Counted from the first letter of the stretch, positions 8,810 through 15,116 are shown. The stretch: DNA of 17,580 nt from an uncultured Bacilli bacterium (GCA_905236085.1 CAJOOD010000029.1:1-17580), one strand, 5' to 3'. Program-made: numbers and translations. Notes: generated by a model not told the origin, from the letters alone.

Positions 8810-9979
8810 CTAATTAAAAAACGTATTTGTATCAATCTTTTGATATCCGCCATAAGAATGCTGATATGTTTTAATTTCATCATTTAATTTTTCATCCAAA
8901 AATTTAAATGTTACTTCATCAGTAAGTTCATCCATATCGATATCTAAAAATAGTTCAGGATAGACACATTTTGCATTGAAATATGTGTTAATTAAAACTA
9001 TTTCTAAATTAGTATAATAAGCATTATATGGCATTTGCAAATATACTTCTCCTTCTTGCCATGCTTTACATTCATCAAACATGGTTGGATTATTTTGATA
9101 TAAAGGTTTAATATTCTTCACCGCTGCTGCATCTATAATCATCACATCAACATCTTTTCCAATATCGACAAAAACCTCTTCTTCTATTGACTGAATGCCA
9201 TTATTAGTCAAGACAGAATCACAGATGTTATTAATATGAGCAACATTAAATGGCTCATAATTTTTTGCCGTCATTAAATGATTAGTGGTGCCCCATTGAC
9301 CTAACCCACACACATATACTTTCTTTGAACTCTCTTCATTGTTTAGATTTGCAGTTCTATTAAAAATATCATTTTTACAAACATCAATATAATTATTTAA
9401 TTCTAAAGCTCTTTCTTCTTTATCAAAAGCTTTACCCAACATTTCAAAAGATTGCTTAACATAGTCATCAAAAACACCTTTTGAACCATATTTTAAAGTT
9501 AAAACCGGCACTTCTAGATATGTTTGGAGATCGTTTGCAATCTTTACATCTTCATATTCGGATATAACTATATCTGGGTTACAAGCTAATATTTTTGCTT
9601 CTTCCACTATTTGGGCATTAGGACCACCGACCCCACAGCTACGTAATTCTTTAAATATATCTTGATAGGCAATAAAATATGGTCTTGCTACCCCATCAAA
9701 CATCTTAGGTCTATCAGTTAATGAGATATTGTCGATATCTTCAACACCCGCTAAAAGATTAACATCGCCAATGTATGAATACATTCTTAATGCGCCTGCT
9801 CCAATGCATACCACTCTTTTATATGATCCAGGAATGACTTCAACTTCTCTTCCTACCATATCGGTAACAATAATGCTCTTTTTATCGGAATTGCTTCCAC
9901 TATTTGATGAGGCATTATTACAAGCGCTGATTAATAGTAATGATGATAATAAAATAAAACTAATTCTCATTTTTTTCAT
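8810..9979 (-). CDS. Substrate-binding lipoprotein of a FecCD-type ABC importer
   Basis: A 389-residue lipoprotein: basic start MKKMR, hydrophobic core, lipobox L-I-S-A-C with lipidated Cys20, then a Ser/Asn-rich linker. The mature domain opens with IIVTDMVGREVEVIPGSYKRVVCIG, the standard start of helical-backbone (BtuF/FhuD/FepB) binding proteins, and has ILACNPDIVISEYED and VDVMIIDAAAV typical of the two lobes. It captures an iron complex, heme, corrinoid or similar ligand outside the cell and passes it to the permease. GAGGAG lies 9 nt before the ATG. The gene overlaps the ATPase gene by 20 nt and ends in TAG. The ligand is not predictable. Confidence 0.92.
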   Translation of the reverse strand: MKKMRISFILLSSLLLISACNNASSNSGSNSDKKSIIVTDMVGREVEVIPGSYKRVVCIGAGALRMYSYIGDVNLLAGVEDIDNISLTDRPKMFDGVARPYFIAYQDIFKELRSCGVGGPNAQIVEEAKILACNPDIVISEYEDVKIANDLQTYLEVPVLTLKYGSKGVFDDYVKQSFEMLGKAFDKEERALELNNYIDVCKNDIFNRTANLNNEESSKKVYVCGLGQWGTTNHLMTAKNYEPFNVAHINNICDSVLTNNGIQSIEEEVFVDIGKDVDVMIIDAAAVKNIKPLYQNNPTMFDECKAWQEGEVYLQMPYNAYYTNLEIVLINTYFNAKCVYPELFLDIDMDELTDEVTFKFLDEKLNDEIKTYQHSYGGYQKIDTNTFFN

Positions 9980-10745
9980 TTTTCAAATCTCCTCGTTTTT
10001 TAAATATGATTATTGGTTTATTATCTAAAGTTGTTATTTTACAATTTATGCCATAAAGATTATGAATAAATTCTTCATCTATTTCACTAGCAAAGAGTTC
10101 TTTAACCTTGCATCCATCTTTTATTCCGATAATTTTATCCCCGTACTGTAAAGCGATATTAATATCATGGATTGCGATAATGACATGGATTTCCTTTTCT
10201 ACTAGGATTTTTTGAATTTCATCAAGAATTAAAAGCTCATTAGAAATGTCCAAATTTGATGTTGGCTCATCAAAAACAATTACTTTCGGTTCGTTCACTA
10301 AAGCTCTAGCAATAGCGACCTTTTGTCTTTCTCCGCCAGATAATTCATCTACATTTTTTAAAGCGATAGATTCTAATTTAAATTCTTCTATTAATTCTTC
10401 TACTTTCTTATGGTCTTCATTTTTCGCTACTAACCCAAAGGATGAAAGTCTTCCTAATAATATGGTGTCATATACACTAAGTGAGGTAATTGAATGTTCT
10501 TGAGAAACATAAGACACTAACTTTGCTCTATTGATTTCGCTCATCTTAGCTAAATCTTCACCATCCAAAATTATTTCTCCTTTTTTTGGCTTAAGTATTC
10601 CCACTATTGTTTTAATGAGTGTCGATTTTCCGCTGCCATTAGGCCCTAATAAAATAGTTGTCTTTCCTTTTTCTATATTAAAAGAAATATCTTTTATGAC
10701 TTCGTCTTTATAATAGCCAGAAGATAGATTTTTAATTTCTAACAT
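9960..10745 (-). CDS. ATPase of the FecCD-type ABC importer (FecE/BtuD type)
   Basis: A 261-residue ABC ATPase with every core motif intact: Walker A GPNGSGKS (34-41), Q-loop Q82, signature LSGGE (135-139), Walker B VIVFDE (155-160) and H-loop H193. The pattern YVSQEHSITSLSVYDTILLGR is characteristic of the iron/B12/heme importer group (FecE, FhuC, BtuD). It powers uptake through the adjoining permease. A perfect AAGGAGGT ribosome site sits 7 nt before the ATG. The start overlaps the permease gene by 14 nt and the end overlaps the receptor gene by 20 nt. It ends in TAG. Confidence 0.95.
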   Translation of the reverse strand: MLEIKNLSSGYYKDEVIKDISFNIEKGKTTILLGPNGSGKSTLIKTIVGILKPKKGEIILDGEDLAKMSEINRAKLVSYVSQEHSITSLSVYDTILLGRLSSFGLVAKNEDHKKVEELIEEFKLESIALKNVDELSGGERQKVAIARALVNEPKVIVFDEPTSNLDISNELLILDEIQKILVEKEIHVIIAIHDINIALQYGDKIIGIKDGCKVKELFASEIDEEFIHNLYGINCKITTLDNKPIIIFKKRGDLKNEKNEN

Positions 10746-11829
10746 GGTGTCTACCTCCTTGCGATAAAATCATATATAAGAAGAATGGCGCACCAATAAT
10801 GGATGTAACAGCTCCAACTGGTAATGCACTACCACCACCTATTAATCCACCAAAGGTATTAGATGCCACCAATAAGATAGAACCAGTTAAAAAACTAGAA
10901 GGAATTAAATAAGAATGATTATTTCCAAAAATCTTTCTAGCGATATGTGGACATATAATGCCAATAAATCCAATCAAGCCTACAAACGAGATAGAAGTAG
11001 CTACCAATAAAGAAGCAATTAATAAAGAAGAAAATCGCAATTTATTAACCTTAACTCCTAAAGATCTAGCAAAATCATCTCCACCTAACAAAGTATTGTA
11101 TTTCCATCTCATAGACATATAGAAAATTAAGCCAAGAGCTAAAACAACAGCGATTATTATACAATCTTGATAATTGGCTCTTGATAAATCTCCAAAACTC
11201 CAAATAACCGCAGCAGAAAGGCCGACATCAGTAGCAAAATATTGTAATAATGTCGTCCCAGCGGTAAAGACTGAGCCTAAAGCAATTCCCGCTAAAACGA
11301 TAACTGTTGGCGAGAAATTTTTAATTTTAGATAACCCCAATATCAATAATGTCGATAACAAAGCAAAGATAAAAGCAAAAATAGAAGTTAAATACGGATT
11401 TGCGCTAACTAACAAATTATTTAAATTATTTCCGGTATTTACAAACCCACCAGCAAAAATAATAATTGATAAATTTGCCCCAAATACTGCAGCATTAGAT
11501 ATTCCAAGAGTGGATGGAGAAGCCATTATGTTTCCTAAAGTGGTTTGCATTATTAATCCGGCGATGGAAAGAGATGCCCCCACTAATAAGCCAACTAAAA
11601 CCTCTCTCATTCTTATGCCCCAAACTATTTTTATCGCGTATCTTTCTCCTTGATAGAACAATGCCATAAAGGAATCAGCAAAAGATAGAGTACTAGGCCC
11701 TATTAATAAAGAGAAAAAGCATAATATTAACAAAAATAAAAATAAGCAGGAAAGAATAATTATTTTAGACTTGTTTCGTCTAATTCTTTCTTGCTTATAA
11801 TTCTTAGAAATAATATCTTTAGATAGCAT
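10732..11829 (-). CDS. FecCD-family permease of a metal/metallophore ABC importer
   Basis: A 365-residue integral membrane protein with about ten hydrophobic segments after a basic cytoplasmic N-terminus. Family signatures include RMREVLVGLLVGASLSIAG, LGISNAAVFGAN, FVGLIGFIGIICPHIARKIFG (the ATPase-coupling region) and the C-terminal GLIGGGSALPVGAVTSIIGAPFFLY. FecCD permeases act as homodimers to import iron-siderophores, heme or cobalamin. It is the first gene of the operon. No ribosome site precedes the ATG; a TATAAT at 11847-11852 would give a leader of only about 10 nt. Operator-like repeats shared with the nearby tetR gene lie just upstream. Confidence 0.93.
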   Translation of the reverse strand: MLSKDIISKNYKQERIRRNKSKIIILSCLFLFLLILCFFSLLIGPSTLSFADSFMALFYQGERYAIKIVWGIRMREVLVGLLVGASLSIAGLIMQTTLGNIMASPSTLGISNAAVFGANLSIIIFAGGFVNTGNNLNNLLVSANPYLTSIFAFIFALLSTLLILGLSKIKNFSPTVIVLAGIALGSVFTAGTTLLQYFATDVGLSAAVIWSFGDLSRANYQDCIIIAVVLALGLIFYMSMRWKYNTLLGGDDFARSLGVKVNKLRFSSLLIASLLVATSISFVGLIGFIGIICPHIARKIFGNNHSYLIPSSFLTGSILLVASNTFGGLIGGGSALPVGAVTSIIGAPFFLYMILSQGGRHHVRN

Positions 11830-11846
11830 AATAATAATCTAACATT

Positions 11847-11852
11847 ATTATA
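11847..11852 (-). promoter_or_regulatory. Candidate -10 of the ABC importer operon
   Basis: TATAAT on the minus strand, 17 nt before the permease ATG. The -35 position falls in the 11857-11882 repeat element and does not match TTGACA, so an activator or a weak promoter is possible. Confidence 0.45.
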
Positions 11853-11856
11853 AGCT

Positions 11857-11882
11857 AAATAAAACAAATTTCGCCATTTTGT
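11857..11882. promoter_or_regulatory. Putative operator 1 upstream of the importer operon
   Basis: AAATAAAACAAATT (11857-11870), with a dyad partner TTTGTT at 11878-11883 that mirrors the AACAAA core (6-bp arms, 9-bp centre). The same 14 bases occur in inverted orientation in the tetR dyad (12341-12354). It covers the -35 position of the importer promoter. Inferred as a TetR binding site. Confidence 0.4.
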
Positions 11883-11891
11883 TCGGAATCA

Positions 11892-11913
11892 GTTTGTTTA
11901 AATAAAACTAATT
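11892..11913. promoter_or_regulatory. Putative operator 2 upstream of the importer operon
   Basis: AAATAAAACTAATT (11900-11913) matches operator 1 at 13 of 14 bases, exactly 43 bp away (about four helical turns). GTTTGTTT on its left gives partial dyad symmetry. Low complexity limits certainty. Confidence 0.3.
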
Positions 11914-11918
11914 CCTAA

Positions 11919-12146
11919 TTATTTGATAATTCTGCTAATAAAGAATCTATCGCCATTATCAAGGATATATTCGACATCATGTGTGTTTTCTTTATAATAT
12001 TCCTCGAATAATTGAACATTTTGGTTTTCATTAAAGACATAGTAATTAAACATATAATCTATGGCTTTTTGTCTGGTTTTAAATTCCTTATTAAAACTGA
12101 TATTATCACCATCAACGATGGCTTGAAGAATGTACTTTTTGCTCAT
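11919..12146 (-). CDS. Small unknown protein, paralogue of the 12944-13165 gene
   Basis: A 75-residue protein I do not recognise. It begins MSKKYILQAIVDGDNISFNKEF and ends HDVEYILDNGDRFFISRI. The paired beta-strand pattern around a central helix (RQKAIDYMFNYYVF) suggests a small alpha/beta fold. It is clearly paralogous to the second small protein: both share MS-K-KYIL-AI-G, K-FK-R--AI-Y, and HNVEY/HDVEY-LD-GDRF-I-R. There is no signal peptide or cysteine. The ATG follows GTGAGG (12155-12160 on the opposite strand reading), which is part of a conserved leader able to fold over it. It lies between the importer operon and tetR, so a role in the same response is possible (inference). Confidence 0.75.
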   Translation of the reverse strand: MSKKYILQAIVDGDNISFNKEFKTRQKAIDYMFNYYVFNENQNVQLFEEYYKENTHDVEYILDNGDRFFISRIIK

Positions 12147-12214
12147 ATATATTTATCCTCACTTTCCAATATTACTAAGCGGTTTAACGTCTCGCCGAGG
12201 ACGGTGGGATAAAT
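12147..12214 (-). ncRNA. Structured 5' leader, copy 1 (putative cis-regulatory RNA)
   Basis: Transcribed leftward before the 75-residue gene. P1 pairs ATTTATCC (from 12214-12207) with GGATAAAT (from 12158-12151), which includes the ribosome site, and can be extended by CAC/GTG across one bulged A. P2 is CGTC/GACG with an 8-nt loop (12188-12203). GTTAAA follows P2. The same order of elements occurs before the second small gene at 13166-13228, with shared CCGTCC, AGACGTTAAA and GAAAGTGAGGAT. A TATCAT at 12222-12227 would start the RNA at about 12215, right at P1. I do not recognise it as a known riboswitch class. Confidence 0.55.
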
Positions 12215-12331
12215 GTGATATATGATAGTAATCCTTATTTTTAAAAATGTACAGTATTATTTTATTTTTTTAAACTTTTTAACTTTGGTAAGCCTTTCAT
12301 AGCTAGTTTTGGATCTAAATTAATTTTATTC

Positions 12332-12354
12332 AAACAAAACAATTTGTTTTATTT
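12332..12354. promoter_or_regulatory. Dyad upstream of tetR, probable autoregulatory operator
   Basis: Inverted repeat with 11-bp arms, one mismatch and a 1-bp centre (core AAAACAA-T-TTGTTTT, 12336-12350). It overlaps a possible -35 TTGTTT (12344-12349), 17 nt from a possible -10 TAAACT (12367-12372). Size, symmetry and position fit a TetR operator. Half of it recurs upstream of the importer operon. Confidence 0.5.
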
Positions 12355-12378
12355 CAAATAAGGTAATAAACTTAAATC

Positions 12379-12930
12379 ATGAACAAGAGAACAGAGCGAA
12401 CTGAAAATCTCATTTATGAAGGCTTAACCAAAGCTTTAAAAGTTAAATCTTATGCGCAGATCACCATCCAGGATATTCTTGATAATTCTGGTGTATCTAG
12501 ATCTACGTTTTATGCGCATTTTAATACCAAAGATGAATTATTAGAATCTATATGCTCACGCATATTTACTCATGTGTTCTCACACACTCTTAATGAAGAG
12601 AAGACACACGATTTCTCTAAATCATCAATCTTTGAATATTCCCATCTAATCACGCATATTTTTTATCATATCCGCGATGAAAGGGATCTAATTGATGCCA
12701 TTTTCTTGTCTCAAAGCAAAGACATTTTTGTGAATAAGATGAAGGAAGAACTCGATGAATTTGCTAAAGCATGTGTAAATTCTAATTTTATTTCCTCTAA
12801 AGATATTCCAATAAATTTGCACATCAAGCAATTCAAAGAAAACTTCATTATCACTCTAGAATATTGGCAAGCCAATAATTATTTAGAAAGTCCAGAGCAA
12901 ATCACTGATTACTTCATCAAACTTAATTAA
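12379..12930 (+). CDS. TetR-family transcriptional regulator
   Basis: A 183-residue regulator. The N-terminal helix-turn-helix is textbook TetR: ITIQDILDNSGVSRSTFYAHF (28-48) followed by KDELLESI. The C-terminal ligand and dimer region is all helical and ends FIITLEYWQANNYLESPEQITDYFIKL, the usual last-helix pattern of AcrR-like members. TetR proteins normally repress nearby promoters until a small molecule binds. AAGG lies 16 nt from the ATG, too far for a good ribosome site; a -10-like TAAACT 6 nt upstream would give a leaderless message. The upstream dyad suggests autoregulation, and its repeats before the importer suggest that operon as a target. Confidence 0.92.
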   Translation: MNKRTERTENLIYEGLTKALKVKSYAQITIQDILDNSGVSRSTFYAHFNTKDELLESICSRIFTHVFSHTLNEEKTHDFSKSSIFEYSHLITHIFYHIRDERDLIDAIFLSQSKDIFVNKMKEELDEFAKACVNSNFISSKDIPINLHIKQFKENFIITLEYWQANNYLESPEQITDYFIKLN

Positions 12931-12943
12931 TTACGTGCCTTAC

Positions 12944-13165
12944 TTAGTCAACTCTAGCGATAGAGAAACGGTCGCCGCCATCTAAAACGTATTCGACGTT
13001 ATGTTTACTTTTATAGATTTCGTCTGTTACTTGAACGTTATAGATGTAACGACTATTTAAATATTCATAAATGTAGTTGATAGCATCATCTCTGGATTTG
13101 AAGTCCTTCTTAAATCCTTTGACATTACCATTAATAATTGCGCTAAGAATGTATTTTCTACTCAT
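12944..13165 (-). CDS. Small unknown protein, paralogue of the 11919-12146 gene
   Basis: A 73-residue protein without a recognised domain, beginning MSRKYILSAIINGNVKGFKKDF and ending HNVEYVLDGGDRFSIARVD. It shares the whole domain plan with the 75-residue protein: an initial beta hairpin, a helix after KSRDDAINYIYEYL, and a final EYVLDGGDRF hairpin. No signal peptide, membrane segment or cysteine is visible. GTGAGG lies 10 nt before the ATG within a structured leader like that of its paralogue. It is convergent with tetR, with only 13 nt between the stops. The two copies flank tetR, so the gene plus its leader probably duplicated as a unit. Confidence 0.75.
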   Translation of the reverse strand: MSRKYILSAIINGNVKGFKKDFKSRDDAINYIYEYLNSRYIYNVQVTDEIYKSKHNVEYVLDGGDRFSIARVD

Positions 13166-13239
13166 ACTTGAATCCTCACTTTCATTAGCATTTGCCTTTT
13201 AACGTCTTGCTTGGGACGGGGAGGATTCTCTGTATTGAC
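13166..13239 (-). ncRNA. Structured 5' leader, copy 2 (putative cis-regulatory RNA)
   Basis: P1 pairs GAATCCTC (from 13228-13221) with GAGGATTC (from 13177-13170), fully covering the ribosome site of the 73-residue gene. P2 is CGTC/GACG with an 8-nt loop (13203-13218), followed by GTTAAA. Compared with copy 1, two P1 pairs change on both sides (T-A to A-T, and T-A to G-C), so pairing is kept while sequence differs. A TATAAT at 13246-13251 would start transcription near 13239, giving a leader of about 74 nt. Confidence 0.6.
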
Positions 13240-13245
13240 ACTTAT

Positions 13246-13251
13246 ATTATA
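13246..13251 (-). promoter_or_regulatory. Candidate -10 for the 73-residue gene and its leader
   Basis: TATAAT on the minus strand. TTTACA lies upstream at 14-nt spacing, which is short, so the -35 is uncertain. Confidence 0.45.
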
Positions 13252-13513
13252 CTCATTTTTTTATTTGTAAAGAGAAATCGTACTTTTTTTAAAAATTTTT
13301 TATTATGCCGATTTTTGCCAAACTAATAAAATAAATCTATTTTATTAATTTTATTAAAATAACGAAAATTTGCAGGTTTTTTGAAAAGAAAAATAAAATT
13401 TATTTCCAATTTTTTTAAAATTTTCTTAAAAATTAAATCTAAATTTTGCGATTCCTTTTTATGACTTCACGCATATACGCGTGTCTTTTTTTAAAAATAA
13501 TAAAAATAAAAAC
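13252..13513. other. AT-rich intergenic region with a palindrome and a hairpin, no gene
   Basis: About 260 bases of A/T runs with no credible coding frame. It contains a perfect 10-bp inverted repeat TAATAAAATA/TATTTTATTA with a 4-nt centre (13324-13347), and a terminator-like hairpin at 13468-13492. Nothing else is recognised. Confidence 0.6.
13468..13492 (+). terminator. Terminator-like hairpin without an obvious upstream gene
   Basis: Stem CACGC (13468-13472) / GCGTG (13479-13483), extendable outside by GA/TC across an internal bulge, then a run of seven T. It is oriented for the plus strand, but the nearest plus-strand gene, tetR, ended more than 500 bases earlier. Confidence 0.4.
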
Positions 13514-13541
13514 TTGATAAATAATCCCCATCTAGTAAAAT
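13514..13541 (+). promoter_or_regulatory. Promoter of tRNA-Leu
   Basis: TTGATA (13514-13519), 16-nt spacer, TAAAAT (13536-13541). Start would be about 11 nt before the mature tRNA. Confidence 0.65.
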
Positions 13542-13558
13542 AATTTTTGCTTGTATAT

Positions 13559-13643
13559 GCACATGTGGCGGAACTGGCAGACGCGCTAGACTTAGGATCT
13601 AGTACTTCACGGTGTGCAGGTTCGATTCCTGTCATGTGCACCA
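13559..13643 (+). tRNA. tRNA-Leu (anticodon UAG), CCA encoded
   Basis: An 85-nt class II tRNA. The 7-bp acceptor stem is perfect: GCACATG (13559-13565) with CATGTGC (13633-13639), discriminator A and encoded CCA (13641-13643). The anticodon stem CTAGA/TCTAG encloses loop CTTAGGA, so the anticodon is TAG, reading CUN leucine codons. The long variable arm before the GGTTCGATTCC T-arm is as expected for tRNA-Leu. It has its own promoter and a terminator at 13658-13680. Confidence 0.97.
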
Positions 13644-13657
13644 AAATCACATAAACT

Positions 13658-13680
13658 GGTTGGCTTTGGCCAATCTTTTT
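13658..13680 (+). terminator. Terminator after tRNA-Leu
   Basis: Stem GGTTGGC (13658-13664) / GCCAATC (13669-13675) with one G-T wobble and loop TTTG, followed by TTTTT. Confidence 0.8.
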
Positions 13681-13712
13681 ATAAATATATCTATAGAAAT
13701 ATAATTATCTAA

Positions 13713-13740
13713 TTGAAATTAAAAACTATATTGATAAAAT
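13713..13740 (+). promoter_or_regulatory. Promoter of the thyA-folA operon
   Basis: TTGAAA (13713-13718), 16-nt spacer, TAAAAT (13735-13740), with an extended -10 TG at 13732-13733. Start would fall near 13747. The ribosome site AGGAGGA (13758-13764) follows. Confidence 0.7.
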
Positions 13741-13755
13741 AATGCTTAAGCATTA
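13740..13755. promoter_or_regulatory. 16-bp perfect palindrome at the thyA transcription start
   Basis: TAATGCTTAAGCATTA is fully self-complementary and is centred on the predicted start, between the -10 and the ribosome site. It could be an operator for a dimeric regulator or a short 5' hairpin. Confidence 0.4.
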
Positions 13756-13770
13756 CTAGGAGGAAACAAT

Positions 13771-14601
13771 ATGTCACGAGCTGATGAAATTTTTATAGAC
13801 AACATGAAAGACATTTTAGAAAATGGCTTTTGGGATACAGATTTAAAAGTTAGGCCACATTGGGAAGATGGCACTCCCGCTCATACGGTGAAAAAATTCT
13901 GTATCGTTAATAGATACAATTTGCAAGAAGAATTCCCAATTTTAACCATTAGGAGAACCGCTTTTAAATCTTGCATCGATGAATTATTATGGATTTGGCA
14001 AAAAAAGAGCAACAACATTCATGATCTGCATTCCCATATCTGGGACTCATGGGCGGATGAAAATGGTTCAATTGGCAAAGCTTATGGCTATCAATTAGGA
14101 AAAAAATATATCTATCCCGAAGGTGAATTTGATCAAGTTGATAGAGTCTTATACGATTTAAAACACAATCCTACTTCTCGTAGAATTATGACCAACATCT
14201 ATAATTTCCAAGATTTACATGAAATGGGCTTATATCCATGCGCTTATTCTATGACATTCAATGTTACTGGGGATACTTTAAATGGCATTTTAAATCAAAG
14301 AAGCAATGATATGCTTACCGCGAATAACTGGAATGTGGTTCAATATGCCATATTGCTCATGATGTTTGCTCAAGTATCTGGTTTAAAAGCGGGCACATTG
14401 GTTCATGTTATTGCTGACGCTCATATTTATGATAGACATGTCGATCTAGTTAAAGAAGTTATAAATAAGCCTCAACACAAAGCTCCAAAATTAAAAATGG
14501 ATACCTCTATTACTAATTTCTATGATTTCACCGTAGATTCATTTGAATTAGAGGATTATGAATACGAAAAATTAGATAAGAAAATTCCGGTGGCTATTTA
14601 A
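13771..14601 (+). CDS. thyA: Thymidylate synthase
   Basis: A 276-residue ThyA, which makes dTMP from dUMP using methylene-tetrahydrofolate and releases dihydrofolate. Catalytic Cys157 sits in LYPCAYSM; phosphate-binding R137/R138 (SRR), N175-Q-R177-S, N188, D217-H-I-Y220 and the C-terminal PVAI are all present. The active-site stretch reads QRSNDMLTANNWNVVQY instead of the E. coli QRSCDVFLGLPFN, and Ala follows the PC in place of His. This places it in the phi3T/Bacillus ThyA branch rather than the E. coli ThyA or Bacillus ThyB branch. AGGAGGA lies 6 nt before the ATG. The folA start directly abuts its stop codon. Confidence 0.96.
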   Translation: MSRADEIFIDNMKDILENGFWDTDLKVRPHWEDGTPAHTVKKFCIVNRYNLQEEFPILTIRRTAFKSCIDELLWIWQKKSNNIHDLHSHIWDSWADENGSIGKAYGYQLGKKYIYPEGEFDQVDRVLYDLKHNPTSRRIMTNIYNFQDLHEMGLYPCAYSMTFNVTGDTLNGILNQRSNDMLTANNWNVVQYAILLMMFAQVSGLKAGTLVHVIADAHIYDRHVDLVKEVINKPQHKAPKLKMDTSITNFYDFTVDSFELEDYEYEKLDKKIPVAI

Positions 14602-15111
14602 ATGATTGTTTCTATATTAAATTGTGATAAAGAGTTCGGTATTGGGAAGAAAAACGGCTTATTATTTTCCCTTCCTTTAGATATGAAATATTTCCGTGAA
14701 ACCACTAAAAACCATGTAGTAGCAATGGGAGAAAATACTCTATTATCTTTTCCTAACTCTAAACCTTTAAAAAATAGAACTAATATCGTTTTATCTAAAG
14801 ATTTGGATCATAATTATGAAGATGTTATTAATGTTCATTCTTTTTCTGAATTTTTAAGCATCATATCAGAAAAATCTAAAAGCGACACTGTCTTTATCAT
14901 TGGTGGCGCATCAATATATAATCAGACACTTGAATATGTTGATGAAGTATATTTAACTAAAGTTAATGATATTGGAGGTGCAGAAGTATTCTTCAACAAT
15001 CTAGATAAAAATGATAATTTTGTGTGTTATGAAGAAAGTGAACCGATAATAGATAACGGCCACGAGATAAGATTTACAAAATATAGGAATATAAACAAGA
15101 AAACTATATAA
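14602..15111 (+). CDS. folA: Dihydrofolate reductase
   Basis: A 169-residue DHFR that regenerates tetrahydrofolate from the dihydrofolate released by the adjacent ThyA. Substrate-binding D27 lies in LPLDMKYF, with F31, R59 in PLKNRTN, the I-I-G-G-A-S-I-Y cofactor loop (99-106) and T119 conserved. Two usual residues differ: the Trp of LPW is Phe22 and the cofactor-binding Arg44 of MGR is Glu (A-M-G-E44-N). The ATG at 14602 follows the thyA stop with no gap, so translation is coupled. No separate ribosome site is needed or clear. A 13-bp-stem terminator closes the operon. The divergent residues could alter cofactor preference or antifolate sensitivity (inference). Confidence 0.93.
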   Translation: MIVSILNCDKEFGIGKKNGLLFSLPLDMKYFRETTKNHVVAMGENTLLSFPNSKPLKNRTNIVLSKDLDHNYEDVINVHSFSEFLSIISEKSKSDTVFIIGGASIYNQTLEYVDEVYLTKVNDIGGAEVFFNNLDKNDNFVCYEESEPIIDNGHEIRFTKYRNINKKTI

Positions 15112-15116
15112 ATGAT

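Noticed and set aside
12147..13239. Assigning the paired leaders to a known riboswitch (fluoride, guanidine, THF or SAM types)
   Set aside because: Short stretches such as AACCGC or GGACGG appear, but none of those classes' full conserved cores or stem order is present.
13252..13513. CRISPR array or tandem repeats in the AT-rich spacer
   Set aside because: There are only A/T runs and isolated palindromes, with no regularly spaced identical repeats.
13459..13650. Open frame on the minus strand covering tRNA-Leu (protein containing MTGIEPAHREVLDPKSSAS)
   Set aside because: It is the antisense of a perfect tRNA-Leu; such translated tRNA complements are a known false gene call.
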